From Streptococcus suis (GTDB taxonomy: Bacteria; Bacillota; Bacilli; Lactobacillales; Streptococcaceae): a DNA stretch of 64,000 nucleotides. The DNA is taken from contig NZ_CP082205.1 in assembly GCF_019856455.1 (NCBI RefSeq), positions 124,001-188,000 of the forward strand. The letters are read 5' to 3'. The notes under the pieces are model-generated. The model was given only the letters and a program-made list of their open reading frames with translations. It was not told the DNA's origin and made no database searches. Positions 43,917-53,964 of this stretch are shown here, piece after piece (within the stretch, counting starts at the first letter, position 1; each line of letters opens with the position of its first letter). The position numbers and the translations under genes are program-made.

Positions 43917-44486
43917 ATGTCCCCTTGTGCTTGGGTCAATCCCAACAATCCACTCTATATTGCTTACCATGATAAAGAATGGGGCAAGCCACTTCACGAT
44001 GAGCAGTCTTTGTTTGAGTTGCTTTGCTTGGAATCCTACCAAGCTGGACTTTCCTGGGAAATTGTTCTCAATAAACGTCAGGCTTTTCGCTCTGCTTTTT
44101 TCAACTATGATATTCAAAGGGTTGCAGCTATGACAGATAGTGAGTTAGACGGTCTTCTTGCCAATCCCAACATCATTCGCCACAAGGCAAAGCTGTACGC
44201 TACCCGCACCAATGCTCAGGCCTTTCTTCGAGTACAGGAGGAATTCGGTACGTTTGATACGTATCTTTGGGAATGGGTTAACTTTACATCTATCGACAAC
44301 CCTATTAAGACCTTTCGAGAGCTACCGACCAAAAGTGAACTATCAGAAAGATTGTCCAAAGATTTGAAGAAACGAGGCTTCAAATTTGTTGGTCCTGTCT
44401 GTGTTTACTCTTATTTGCAGGCGGCGGGTCTCTTAAATGAACACGAGGAATCTTGTGATTTTAGAAATCAATTACGAATTTATTAG
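43917..44486 (+). CDS. tag: DNA-3-methyladenine glycosylase I
   Basis: 189 residues from ATG 43917 after AAAAGGAG; the longer frame runs into the repeat. Starts MSPCAWVN with a zinc-ligand Cys, followed by YHDKEWG and ESYQAGLSWE with the catalytic-region Glu; HEESC supplies the last zinc ligands. It excises 3-methyladenine from DNA. Part of the ruvA-tag-cinA-recA repair/competence group. Confidence 0.93.
   Translation: MSPCAWVNPNNPLYIAYHDKEWGKPLHDEQSLFELLCLESYQAGLSWEIVLNKRQAFRSAFFNYDIQRVAAMTDSELDGLLANPNIIRHKAKLYATRTNAQAFLRVQEEFGTFDTYLWEWVNFTSIDNPIKTFRELPTKSELSERLSKDLKKRGFKFVGPVCVYSYLQAAGLLNEHEESCDFRNQLRIY
44473..44480 (+). promoter_or_regulatory. Probable ComX box of cinA-recA
   Basis: TACGAATT inside the last codons of tag, 42 bp before the cinA start; seven of eight bases match the consensus. 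The cinA-recA operon is a known late-competence operon in streptococci, which supports the call despite the mismatch. Confidence 0.5.
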
Positions 44487-44522
44487 ATGGGCGAGCAATC
44501 GCACCCTAGACAGAGGAGGAAT

Positions 44523-45704
44523 ATGAAAGCAGAACTAATCGCCGTTGGGACGGAGATTTTGACAGGTCAAATCATCAATACCAACGCCCAGTTCCTTTCG
44601 GAGAAATGTGCAGAGCTGGGAATTGATGTTTACTTCCACACAGCTGTTGGAGATAATGAAAACAGGCTTTTGTCTGTACTGGAGGTAGCCAGCAAGCGTA
44701 GTGAGCTAGTCATTCTCTGTGGAGGACTTGGCCCAACTGAGGATGACTTGACCAAGCAGACCCTGGCGACCTTCTTAGGTAGAAATCTTGTGTTTGATGA
44801 GTTGGCTATGGCAAAATTAGACCGCTTCTTTGCCAGTCGCCCAGGTCGTGTTCGTACACCAAATAATGAACGTCAGGCACAGATTGTGGAGGGAAGTCAG
44901 GCGCTACAGAATCCAGCTGGTTTAGCTGTTGGTGGTATGATTGAGCAAGATGGTGTAACCTATATTGTTTTGCCTGGCCCACCAAGTGAGCTCAAGGCCA
45001 TGTTTTCTGAGAGTCTCTTACCTTTACTGTCCCAATCTCAGCAGCAACTTTATTCGCGTGTCCTACGCTTTTTTGGCATTGGTGAAAGCCAGTTAGTGAC
45101 TGTTTTGGCGGACTTGATTGACAACCAAACTGACCCGACGATTGCACCCTATGCTAAGGTTGGTGAAGTAACCTTGCGTCTGTCCACCAAAGCGACCAGC
45201 CAAGAAGAAGCAGATTTACGTCTGAATCAGTTGGAAGAAGACATCTTACAACGTGATAAACTGAGAGAATATTTCTATGCTTACGGTGAGGACAATAGTT
45301 TGGTCAAAACGGTAGCGACTCGTTTGGCGGAGAAAAGACAAACCATCGCTATCGTCGAACAGGGGACAGGTGGTCTCTTGCAAGCTGAATTGAGCCTGGC
45401 TTTGGCTGTTCAGCCGTATTTTAGCGGAGGAAAAGTCATCGGTCAGCTAGGGACAGAATCGGGCAGGCTATCAGAGGAAGCTGACTGCATTCGGCAGGAG
45501 CTGCAAGCTGATTTGGGTTTGGCTGTGTCTGTGCTTATCAAACCGAAATCAACAGAGGACAACGTACTTGCAAAAGTATATCTCACTTTGGCTACGACCT
45601 CGGGTATTTCCCAAAAAGAGATAGATTTAGGTGGTTATTCGTGGCAATACCTTCGCCAGCTTGCTTGTCTGCAGGCCTGGGATTTTGTACGAAACACTTT
45701 GTGA
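44523..45704 (+). CDS. cinA: Competence-damage protein CinA
   Basis: 393 residues from ATG 44523 after AGAGGAGGAAT. The N-terminal COG1058/MoeA-like domain has VGTEILTGQI, GGLGPTEDDLTK and PGPPSELK. The C-terminal domain keeps the fold but reads VEQGTGG where active nicotinamide-nucleotide amidases have AESCTGG, so the nucleophile Ser is absent. CinA brings RecA to the membrane during competence in pneumococcus. Followed 51 bp later by recA. Confidence 0.95.
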   Translation: MKAELIAVGTEILTGQIINTNAQFLSEKCAELGIDVYFHTAVGDNENRLLSVLEVASKRSELVILCGGLGPTEDDLTKQTLATFLGRNLVFDELAMAKLDRFFASRPGRVRTPNNERQAQIVEGSQALQNPAGLAVGGMIEQDGVTYIVLPGPPSELKAMFSESLLPLLSQSQQQLYSRVLRFFGIGESQLVTVLADLIDNQTDPTIAPYAKVGEVTLRLSTKATSQEEADLRLNQLEEDILQRDKLREYFYAYGEDNSLVKTVATRLAEKRQTIAIVEQGTGGLLQAELSLALAVQPYFSGGKVIGQLGTESGRLSEEADCIRQELQADLGLAVSVLIKPKSTEDNVLAKVYLTLATTSGISQKEIDLGGYSWQYLRQLACLQAWDFVRNTL

Positions 45705-45755
45705 AATAGCAGATATTTGCTATAATAGTTTGACTAAGAAAAGAGGAGAAAATCA

Positions 45756-46907
<1,152 letters not shown>

Positions 46908-46912
46908 AAGCG

Positions 46913-46940
46913 AAAAAGTTTGGGGAGACCAAACTTTTTT
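46913..46940 (+). terminator. Terminator of recA
   Basis: AAAAAGTTTGG / CCAAACTTTTTT hairpin. Confidence 0.92.
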
Positions 46941-47066
46941 CTTGCCAAAACCCGAATTTTCCCACAAAAATTTAAAGTTTTTTTAAAAATAGGTCTACAG
47001 ACGGATGGAATATGTGGTATAATAGACTATAATGTGCTTACTAAGATGTAGCAAAGGAGTGACTAC

Positions 47067-47465
47067 ATGATTAAAATTTATACAGTATCTAGTTGTACTT
47101 CTTGTAAGAAAGCAAAGAACTGGCTGAATGCCCATCAATTGTCCTATAACGAACATAATCTGGCTAAAGAGGCAATCACCAAGGAAGAAATTTTAAATAT
47201 TTTAACCAAGACGGAAAATGGCATTGCAAGTATTGTATCGTCAAAAAATCGCTATGCCAAGAGTTTGGATTTTGATATAGAAGATTTAAGTGTCAATGAA
47301 GTGATCGACTTGATTGCCTCTAATCCACGTATTTTGAAAAGTCCAATTCTGATTGACGAGAAACGATTGCAGGTTGGATATAAGGAAGATGACATTCGCG
47401 CCTTCTTACCACGAGCGGTTCGAAATGTTGAAAATGCCCAAGCTCGTATGCGAGCAGCCCTATAA
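47067..47465 (+). CDS. spx: Spx-family transcription regulator
   Basis: 132 residues of the ArsC-like fold with the redox CTSC (residues 10-13) near the N-terminus. RILKSPILIDEKRLQVGY is the family's RNA-polymerase alpha-contact region. Spx binds RNA polymerase under thiol stress and is degraded by ClpXP. Own TATAAT near 47020 and GGAG site. Streptococci have two paralogues; which one this is cannot be decided here. Confidence 0.93.
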   Translation: MIKIYTVSSCTSCKKAKNWLNAHQLSYNEHNLAKEAITKEEILNILTKTENGIASIVSSKNRYAKSLDFDIEDLSVNEVIDLIASNPRILKSPILIDEKRLQVGYKEDDIRAFLPRAVRNVENAQARMRAAL

Positions 47466-47473
47466 AGAGTAGG

Positions 47474-47500
47474 AAGAACTCTATTTATGGAGTTCTTTTT
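47474..47500 (+). terminator. Terminator of spx
   Basis: AAGAACTC / GAGTTCTT with a T-run. Confidence 0.88.
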
Positions 47501-47571
47501 GCACTTTCTTTGTGCTTGTTCTAGAAATATGATATAATGAAAATGAATAAAAATTGAAAGAAGGTGTAAGT

Positions 47572-47838
47572 ATGGGATTCACGGAAGAAACAGTTCGTTT
47601 TCGTCTGGATGACACAGATAAACAAGAAATCAGCAAGACATTGACTGGTGTTTATCGTTCGCTAGAGGAAAAGGGCTATAATCCGATTAACCAAATCATT
47701 GGCTATGTATTAAGTGGGGACCCTGCTTATATTCCTCGCTATAATGATGCCCGCAATCAGATTCGTAAGCATGAACGAGATGAAATCATTGAAGAATTGG
47801 TGCGCTACTATTTGAAAGGAAATGGGATTGACCTCTAA
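47572..47838 (+). CDS. IreB-family regulatory phosphoprotein (UPF0297)
   Basis: 88 residues from ATG 47572 (GAAGGTG upstream). [14 protein letters not shown] and [20 protein letters not shown] are family signatures. In Enterococcus faecalis IreB is phosphorylated by the Ser/Thr kinase IreK and tunes cephalosporin resistance. Overlaps ruvX by one base; the three-gene order ireB-ruvX-DUF1292 is standard in Firmicutes. Confidence 0.92.
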   Translation: MGFTEETVRFRLDDTDKQEISKTLTGVYRSLEEKGYNPINQIIGYVLSGDPAYIPRYNDARNQIRKHERDEIIEELVRYYLKGNGIDL

Positions 47839-48257
47839 TGAGAATAATGGGATTAGACGTCGGTTCTAAGACAGTTGGTGTAGCTATTTCAGACCCCTTA
47901 GGATTCACAGCTCAAGGTTTGGAAATCATCCCAATCGATGAAGAAAAGGGCGAATTCGGTCTGGAGCGTTTGACCGAACTTGTAGAACAGTACAAGGTTG
48001 ATAAATTTGTTGTCGGTTTACCTAAGAACATGAACAATACTAGCGGACCTCGTGTTGAGGCTAGTCAAGCCTATGGAAATTTATTGATTGAGCAATTCAA
48101 ACTACCGGTTGATTACCAGGATGAACGTTTGACGACCGTTGCGGCAGAACGCATGTTGATTGAGCAAGCGGATATCAGCCGAGGAAAACGTAAGAAAGTT
48201 ATCGATAAATTAGCAGCTCAGCTGATTTTACAAAATTATTTAGATAGAACATTTTAA
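47838..48257 (+). CDS. ruvX: Holliday junction resolvase-like YqgF/RuvX
   Basis: 139 residues, RNase H fold. Acidic residues in [21 protein letters not shown] and near the C-terminus ([13 protein letters not shown]) form the active site. Implicated in 16S rRNA 5' processing or junction resolution. Start overlaps the ireB stop. Confidence 0.94.
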   Translation: MRIMGLDVGSKTVGVAISDPLGFTAQGLEIIPIDEEKGEFGLERLTELVEQYKVDKFVVGLPKNMNNTSGPRVEASQAYGNLLIEQFKLPVDYQDERLTTVAAERMLIEQADISRGKRKKVIDKLAAQLILQNYLDRTF

Positions 48258-48268
48258 AGGAGATACGA

Positions 48269-48589
48269 ATGGCACATCATCATGACCATGAACACGACCA
48301 CAACCACGACGAACGTGAATTGATTACTTTGGTAGACGACCAAGGTAACGAAACACTTTTTGAAATCTTATTGACGATTGACGGTCAAGAAGAGTTTGGT
48401 AAGAACTACGTCCTCTTAATCCCTGCAAGTGCAGAAGAAGATGAGAACGGAGAAGTTGAAATCCAAGCCTACTCATACATCGAGAATGAGAACGGCACAG
48501 AAGGCGACCTCCAACCAATCCCAGAAGACGCAACAGCAGAATGGGATATGATTGAAGAAGTCTTCAACAGCTTTATGGAAGAGGAATAA
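48269..48589 (+). CDS. DUF1292 protein (UPF0473)
   Basis: 106 residues, very acidic, with a His/Asp-rich N-terminus ([16 protein letters not shown]) that may bind metal. Conserved downstream of ruvX in Firmicutes; function unknown. Followed by an array of terminator-like hairpins. Confidence 0.92.
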   Translation: MAHHHDHEHDHNHDERELITLVDDQGNETLFEILLTIDGQEEFGKNYVLLIPASAEEDENGEVEIQAYSYIENENGTEGDLQPIPEDATAEWDMIEEVFNSFMEEE

Positions 48590-48591
48590 AA

Positions 48592-48857
48592 AGGTCCAGT
48601 GGACCTTTTTATCATGAGCCTGAAAACAAGAAAGCGAATTGAGGTCCAGTGGACCTTTTTATCTTTTGCTTGAAAACAGGAGAGCAAAACTAGGTCCAGT
48701 GGACCTTTTTATCTTTTGCTTGAAAACAGGAGAGCAAAACTAGGTCCAGTGGACCTTTTTATCTTTTGCTTGAAAACAAGAGGGCCAAACTAGGTCCGGT
48801 GGACCTTTTTATCATGAGTTTGCAAATCAAAGAACGAATTAAGGTCCGGTGAATGTT
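48592..48857 (+). repeat. Tandem array of terminator-like hairpins, 50-bp period
   Basis: The palindrome AGGTCCAGTGGACCT plus TTTTTATC begins at 48592, 48642, 48692, 48742 and 48792, with a broken sixth at 48842. Spacing is exactly 50 bp. The spacers are also related (TTTTGCTTGAAAACAGGAGA in units 2 and 3), so this is a tandem expansion and not a CRISPR. Units 5 and 6 have GTCCGG instead of GTCCAG. Confidence 0.9.
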
Positions 48858-48958
48858 TTATCTGCTCCCTGTCGTTAGAATGATATTTCTAACGATTTCT
48901 TTAAGGAAGCTAGAAAAAATAACTAAAATCAATGAACAACTTGAAGGTAGAGGATTGT

Positions 48959-49498
48959 ATGAAAGAAGAGTTGGGAAAATATTTATCGCAAGACCCTGAT
49001 ATCAATAGGATTTTGGGGATTGTAAAGGATTTAGACTTAGCGGATTCATGGATTTGTGCGGGAACAATTCGTAATTTTATCTGGAATCACTATCGTTTTG
49101 ATAAAAAAACGGATATTGATATCATCTTTTACGATGAAAAAATATCCTATCAAGAAACGAAAGAAATAGAAGCAAATTTGCATCAAAGATATCCGGAATA
49201 TCAGTGGGAAGTTAAGAATCAAGTATTTATGCACATTCATAGCCCAGACACCCGTCCTTATCAATCGTCAAAAGATGCAATAGAAAAATTTCCCGAAAGG
49301 TGTACCGCAATCGGTGTCCGTCAGACAAAAAACGGGAATCTCGAAATTTTTGCACCTTATGGATTAGATGATATCTATCATTATTTGGTACGACCAACTC
49401 CTCATTTTATTGGTAATTCTAAACGTATGGATTTATATGAGAAAAGAATAAAAAAGAAAAACTGGAAAGAACAATGGCCTGTAATAACTGATATGTAA
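48959..49498 (+). CDS. Nucleotidyltransferase-family protein, 3' end altered by IS110
   Basis: 179 residues from ATG 48959 (AGAGGA upstream); an in-frame ATG at 48932 is weaker. WICAGTIRNFIWN and KTDIDIIFYD give the G-x-R-N and D-x-D nucleotidyltransferase pattern of the COG3575/DUF925 type. The last two residues and stop come from the IS110 copy 3 end. Joining the flanks of the IS restores VITIKYE and TGA, so the native protein was only two residues longer. Substrate unknown. Confidence 0.8.
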   Translation: MKEELGKYLSQDPDINRILGIVKDLDLADSWICAGTIRNFIWNHYRFDKKTDIDIIFYDEKISYQETKEIEANLHQRYPEYQWEVKNQVFMHIHSPDTRPYQSSKDAIEKFPERCTAIGVRQTKNGNLEIFAPYGLDDIYHYLVRPTPHFIGNSKRMDLYEKRIKKKNWKEQWPVITDM

Positions 49499-51095
49499 AG
49501 CCCTTTGTCAAGTAAAAACAATCGAACTGATTAAAAAATGAAAAGTATCTAGAAAGAGCCTAGTTCTTAGCTTCGGGCATTGGCCACTCTGATATTCGTG
49601 GATTGGTTACCTACAGGTCAATGGTTCTGCCGCGAGTCCTACTCTCTATAAGCGTGGATCACAATTGTGCCACTTAGTCGTTTCGTAGATGACTCAAACC
49701 TTGAAGTCCTAAACTCCTTCAAGATACTTTCCATTCAAACATGATTTCAATCCTTATTTCTGTCCAAATTCACCCAGTGATTTTGGATAGAAATAGGGAT
49801 TCCTCATCGCTCTGCGATGATAAAACTTAATGGTCAAAAGTGTACATGAAAACAAGCGCTAACTTCAAGCTATTCTTCCTGTCATCATCCCCCAAATAAA
49901 ACCAGACAATTCTCGTGCAATAGCTGTTTTAGCAACATTTTGTTTCTTATTTTTTCCTAGAACAAGTGTGCGATAACGTCTTCTTAAGCGTTCATTAGCC
50001 TTATCCGCATAAGCAATCACCTCCACTCGGTTTCCACTTTGTCTCCTTTTCAATTCTTTGGATTTATACCCAATCGTCCCCTTAGCCAATGATTGTGCAG
50101 CTTCTATCAGAAGTCGTCTCACATGGCTATTCCCAGCTTTGGTGATAGCACCTCTTCTCTCCTTGTCGCCGCTAGAATTTTCGCTAGGAGTTAGCCCAAG
50201 ATAAGAAGCAAAATGTTGAGCTGTCGCAAAGCGATTAAAATCACCGATTTCTGTCACAATGGAAAGAGCAGTTAGTGTTTTAATGCCAATAAAGCAAGAA
50301 AGCCGTGAGACCTTCTCTTGGTAACTGTCGCTTTGACCCAGTTGCTCAATTCGTGCATCATACCGTTCTATTTGATCTACTAATTTCTCATAGGTCAATA
50401 GATATTCTGTCAAAATCTCTGCGTAAAGTCCATCAGGATTTAGGGAACGGAGCCAGCGGACATGTTTCTGTGTCCAATTACTGCTTCCCTCGGTATAGCG
50501 AAAATCATGTCGGAGACAGAAGGCAAGAATTTGTTGTTTGATTTTCTTCAGAGCCACTTTGTGGTCTGTTCTCATGCGGATATATTCTTTGACTTGTTCA
50601 TCCTCAACAGTAGGAATATGAACAGGCCGATAGCTACGAAAGGCCAGAGCTTTTGCGAGCTGAGCTGCATCTTTTTTATCAGTCTTAACACGCTTAGATC
50701 CTTCCTTCATCACCGTTGTAGGCGCCATCACGATACAGGGAATCCCGTGAGCTTGTAGCTGGTGATATAGGGTAAATCCAAGACATCCGGCTTCGTAGCC
50801 ACATAACACTTCTGCATCTTGACCATATAAACGACGAAGCTCATTCACATAGTTCACAATATAGCTAACATTTGGACCAACTTTAGTGCTATGTTTGAAT
50901 TGATTCGCCATCATATCATAATAGCAGAGTGAAAAACTTTCTTTGTGAACATCCATTCCGATGAAAAGTGTGGTAAAATGAAACATATAAGACCTCCAAT
51001 TGAGTGTGGTAATTCCTGTTAGAAGTTGATTGTTTTTTTATTCTAGTGTACAGGTAAATCCACGAATTCTCAACTGGGGGTCTTTACATATTGTC
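49489..51095 (-). mobile_element. IS110-family element, copy 3
   Basis: 1607 bp, same ends and orientation as copy 2. Flanks are AAC on the left and TATAAAATACG on the right. It contains the 376-bp candidate guide-RNA region at 49489-49864. It sits between the nucleotidyltransferase and comX, with its left end 40 bp from the ComR box. Confidence 0.85.
49865..50986 (-). CDS. IS110-family DEDD transposase, copy 3
   Basis: 373 residues, identical in motifs to the other copies (GMDVHK, CGYEAG, TDKKDA, PSENSSG) and closest to copy 2, differing at LNPDG for LKPEG. Intact. Confidence 0.95.
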   Translation of the reverse strand: MFHFTTLFIGMDVHKESFSLCYYDMMANQFKHSTKVGPNVSYIVNYVNELRRLYGQDAEVLCGYEAGCLGFTLYHQLQAHGIPCIVMAPTTVMKEGSKRVKTDKKDAAQLAKALAFRSYRPVHIPTVEDEQVKEYIRMRTDHKVALKKIKQQILAFCLRHDFRYTEGSSNWTQKHVRWLRSLNPDGLYAEILTEYLLTYEKLVDQIERYDARIEQLGQSDSYQEKVSRLSCFIGIKTLTALSIVTEIGDFNRFATAQHFASYLGLTPSENSSGDKERRGAITKAGNSHVRRLLIEAAQSLAKGTIGYKSKELKRRQSGNRVEVIAYADKANERLRRRYRTLVLGKNKKQNVAKTAIARELSGFIWGMMTGRIA

Positions 51096-51134
51096 TATAA
51101 AATACGAATGATAAACCATATTTACTAATTAGTA

Positions 51135-51147
51135 GACAAAAATGTCC
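51135..51147. promoter_or_regulatory. ComR box of comX
   Basis: GACAAAAATGTCC followed by TGTTGGAAAT, matching the comS boxes in both the palindrome and the downstream conserved block. A TAAACT -10-like element follows near 51171. Confidence 0.88.
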
Positions 51148-51201
51148 TGTTGGAAATCGTGCCTTTTCGATAAACTAAAACCATCAAACAGAGGAGATGG
51201 G

Positions 51202-51675
51202 ATGATGAAATTTGAAAAGGTCTATGATAGCGTAAAAGGGATTGTCAACAAGGCTCGAAAAGAGTACTATATTAAATTATGGGAAAAGGAAGATTGGGAT
51301 CAAGAGGGCATGATGACCTTATTTGAATTGTTGGAAGATCAACCGTGGTTAGCTGATGAGCAAGAACAGTTGTATTGCTATTTTAAAGTGAAATTTAGAA
51401 ATCGGGTCAAAGACCGTGTACGCAGACAAGAAAGTCAGAAGCGTAAGTTTGACCGTATGCCGCATGAGGATATTCACGATTTATCTCACGTTATACAATC
51501 GCCAGGTTTAGTCAATGATGAGTTGTTAATGTTGAGAGGAGCATTGAGGGATTATCGAAAAAAACTAAGCAATGACCAGCTTGAAAATTATGAAAAACTA
51601 ATTAGTGGCCAATGTTTCCGTGGTCGCCGTGAAATGATTCGCGATTTACAAATCTATTTAAAAGACTTTCGCTAA
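51202..51675 (+). CDS. comX: ComX (SigX) competence sigma factor
   Basis: 157 residues from ATG 51202 (GAGGAGATGG upstream); the adjacent ATG at 51205 is equally possible. KFEKVYDSVKGIVNKARKEY, the region-2-like YCYFKVKFRNRVKDRVRRQ and the final RGRREMIRDLQIYLKDFR are typical of streptococcal ComX. It directs RNA polymerase to TNCGAATA boxes of late competence genes. Controlled by ComR through the box at 51135. Position beside the S10 operon is usual for streptococcal comX copies near ribosomal genes. Confidence 0.95.
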   Translation: MMKFEKVYDSVKGIVNKARKEYYIKLWEKEDWDQEGMMTLFELLEDQPWLADEQEQLYCYFKVKFRNRVKDRVRRQESQKRKFDRMPHEDIHDLSHVIQSPGLVNDELLMLRGALRDYRKKLSNDQLENYEKLISGQCFRGRREMIRDLQIYLKDFR

Positions 51676-51705
51676 TACTCTTCTATAAAAAGGAAATAGA
51701 GGAGG

Positions 51706-51746
51706 TTCAAAAAATCTTAGAACAAGTGTTTTAAGATTTTTTTGAA
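51706..51746 (+). terminator. Terminator of comX
   Basis: Long palindrome TTCAAAAAAATCTTA-type arms around GAACAAGTGTT, ending in T7; it may act on both strands. Confidence 0.85.
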
Positions 51747-51762
51747 TTTCGAGTAAAAACTC

Positions 51763-51928
51763 TTGCAATGTACAATATAATTTGATAGAATGTTCTAGTG
51801 CCGTAAAAATTACGGCTGTAGCTTTGATGCAAGAGGTTGCGACACGCTCGGTTGCATTGCCACGCAACACGTGTTGGTTTTCTTGTGGAGCTAGCCTATT
51901 ATGTTAAATAGACGAAAAGGAGAAAAAG
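51763..51928 (+). promoter_or_regulatory. S10 operon promoter and structured leader
   Basis: TTGCAA (51763-51768), 17-bp spacer, TAGAAT (51786-51791). The leader of about 130 nt begins with GCCGTAA/TTACGGC (51800-51816) and contains further pairing around ACGCAACACGTGTTGG. Leader regulation by a ribosomal protein is plausible but not shown. Confidence 0.7.
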
Positions 51929-52237
51929 ATGGCAAACAAAAAAATCCGCATCCGCTTGAAAGCGTACGAACACCGTACACTTGATACAGCAGCTGCAAAA
52001 ATCGTTGAAACTGCAACACGTACAGGTGCTCAAGTAGCTGGTCCAGTTCCGCTTCCAACAGAACGTAGCCTCTACACAATCATCCGTGCGACTCACAAGT
52101 ACAAAGACTCTCGTGAGCAGTTCGAAATGCGTACACACAAACGTTTGATCGACATCATCAACCCAACTCAAAAAACAGTTGATGCTTTGATGAAATTGGA
52201 TCTTCCAAGTGGTGTAAACGTAGAAATTAAATTGTAA
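51929..52237 (+). CDS. rpsJ: 30S ribosomal protein S10
   Basis: 102 residues, [19 protein letters not shown] with the family signature around [21 protein letters not shown] (quoted in part as VPLPTE...). First gene of the S10 operon after an AAAAGGAG site. Also the transcription factor NusE. The 136-bp gap to rplC holds a GTGTTC/GAACAC hairpin and a GAGC/GCTC hairpin. Confidence 0.98.
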   Translation: MANKKIRIRLKAYEHRTLDTAAAKIVETATRTGAQVAGPVPLPTERSLYTIIRATHKYKDSREQFEMRTHKRLIDIINPTQKTVDALMKLDLPSGVNVEIKL

Positions 52238-52373
52238 TCAAGTAGCAAGGTAGAAAAGCAAGTGTTCATCAAGTAATCGAACACGGGTTAAACTCGGTGT
52301 ATCTTGGTTTGAGCATGAAAAACGCTCGTTAAAAACTTTTTAACTATAAAATAAGAAAAGGAATATTTTTCTC

Positions 52374-53000
52374 ATGACAAAAGGAATCTTAGGGAAAAAA
52401 GTGGGAATGACTCAAATCTTCACTGAATCTGGTGAATTTATCCCTGTAACTGTCATCGAAGCAACTCCAAACGTTGTTCTTCAAGTGAAAACAGTTGAAA
52501 CTGATGGTTATGCAGCAGTTCAAGTTGGTTTTGATGACAAACGTGAAGTATTGAGCAACAAACCTGCCAAAGGCCATGTAGCTAAAGCTAACACAGCTCC
52601 TAAGCGCTTCATTCGTGAATTCAAAAACATTGAAGGCTTGGAAGTTGGACAAGAAATTACAGTTGAAACTTTCGCAGCTGGTGATGTTGTTGATGTAACT
52701 GGTACATCTAAAGGTAAAGGTTTCCAAGGTGTTATCAAACGCCATGGTCAATCACGTGGTCCTATGGCTCACGGTTCTCGTTACCACCGTCGTCCAGGTT
52801 CTATGGGTCCTGTTGCACCTAACCGTGTATTCAAAGGTAAAAACCTTGCAGGTCGCATGGGCGGCAACCGTGTAACAATTCAAAACCTTGAAGTTGTACA
52901 AGTTGTTCCAGAAAAAAATGTTATCCTTATCAAAGGTAACGTACCAGGTGCTAAGAAATCTCTTATCACTATCAAGTCAGCAGTTAAAGCTGGTAAATAA
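52374..53000 (+). CDS. rplC: 50S ribosomal protein L3
   Basis: 208 residues, [16 protein letters not shown]; signature [18 protein letters not shown], and the loop [12 protein letters not shown] that reaches the peptidyl-transferase centre. Standard second gene of the operon. Start follows AAAAGGAAT. Confidence 0.98.
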
Positions 53001-53024
53001 TAAGGAAAGGGGAAATCAGTCGAA

Positions 53025-53648
53025 ATGGCAAACGTAACATTATTTGACCAAACTGGTAAACAAGCTGGTGAAGTAGTTCTTAACGATGCGATCTTTGGTA
53101 TCGAGCCAAACCAAGCAGTTGTATTTGATGTGATCATCAGCCAACGTGCTAGCCTTCGTCAAGGTACTCACGCAGTTAAAAACCGTTCAGCAGTCTCAGG
53201 TGGCGGACGCAAACCATGGCGTCAAAAAGGAACTGGACGTGCTCGTCAAGGTTCTATCCGCTCGCCACAATGGCGTGGCGGTGGCGTAGTCTTCGGACCA
53301 ACTCCACGTTCATACGCGTACAAACTTCCACAAAAAGTTCGCCGCTTGGCACTTAAATCTGTTTACTCAGAAAAAGTTGCTGAAAACAAATTTGTAGCTG
53401 TTAACTCACTTGAATTCACAGCTCCAAAAACTGCTGAATTTGCAAAAGTACTTGCAGCATTGAGCATTGATTCTAAAGTCCTTGTTATTCTTGAAGAAGG
53501 CAACGAATTCGCAGCTCTTTCTGCTCGTAACATCCCAGGAGTTAAAGTTGCAACTGCAACAACTGCAAGCGTACTTGACATCGCAAATGCAGACAAACTT
53601 CTTGTAACTCAAGCAGCTATCTCTAAAATTGAGGAGGTTCTTGCATAA
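53025..53648 (+). CDS. rplD: 50S ribosomal protein L4
   Basis: 207 residues with the long tunnel loop [18 protein letters not shown] lining the exit tunnel. In many bacteria L4 also regulates its own operon. Stop overlaps rplW start by one base. Confidence 0.98.
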   Translation: MANVTLFDQTGKQAGEVVLNDAIFGIEPNQAVVFDVIISQRASLRQGTHAVKNRSAVSGGGRKPWRQKGTGRARQGSIRSPQWRGGGVVFGPTPRSYAYKLPQKVRRLALKSVYSEKVAENKFVAVNSLEFTAPKTAEFAKVLAALSIDSKVLVILEEGNEFAALSARNIPGVKVATATTASVLDIANADKLLVTQAAISKIEEVLA

Positions 53649-53947
53649 TGAATTTGTATGATGTTATCAAAAAACCTGTCATCACAGAAAGCTCAATGGG
53701 CCAACTCGAAGCAGGCAAGTATGTATTTGAAGTTGACACTCGTGCACACAAACTCTTGATCAAGCAAGCTGTTGAAGCTGCATTCGAGGGTGTTAAAGTT
53801 GCAAATGTTAACACAATCAACGTGAAACCTAAAACAAAACGCGTAGGTCGTTATGTAGGTCGCACAAACAAAGTGAAAAAAGCAATCATCACATTGGCTG
53901 CTGATTCAAAAGCGATCGAATTGTTCGCTACAGCTGACGCTGAATAA
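53648..53947 (+). CDS. rplW: 50S ribosomal protein L23
   Basis: 99 residues, [17 protein letters not shown]; sits at the exit-tunnel rim where SRP and trigger factor dock. GAGGAGG-type site lies inside the end of rplD. Confidence 0.98.
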   Translation: MNLYDVIKKPVITESSMGQLEAGKYVFEVDTRAHKLLIKQAVEAAFEGVKVANVNTINVKPKTKRVGRYVGRTNKVKKAIITLAADSKAIELFATADAE

Positions 53948-53964
53948 TCAAAGGAGGAATTAAC

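Noticed and set aside
48592..48857. CRISPR-like array with regular repeats
   Set aside because: The spacers are copies of each other and the repeat is a terminator palindrome with a T-run; no cas genes are present in the window.
51103..51110. TACGAATG near comX as a ComX self-activation box
   Set aside because: It is the restored C-terminal codon region of the nucleotidyltransferase, ends in G, and comX already has a ComR box downstream.
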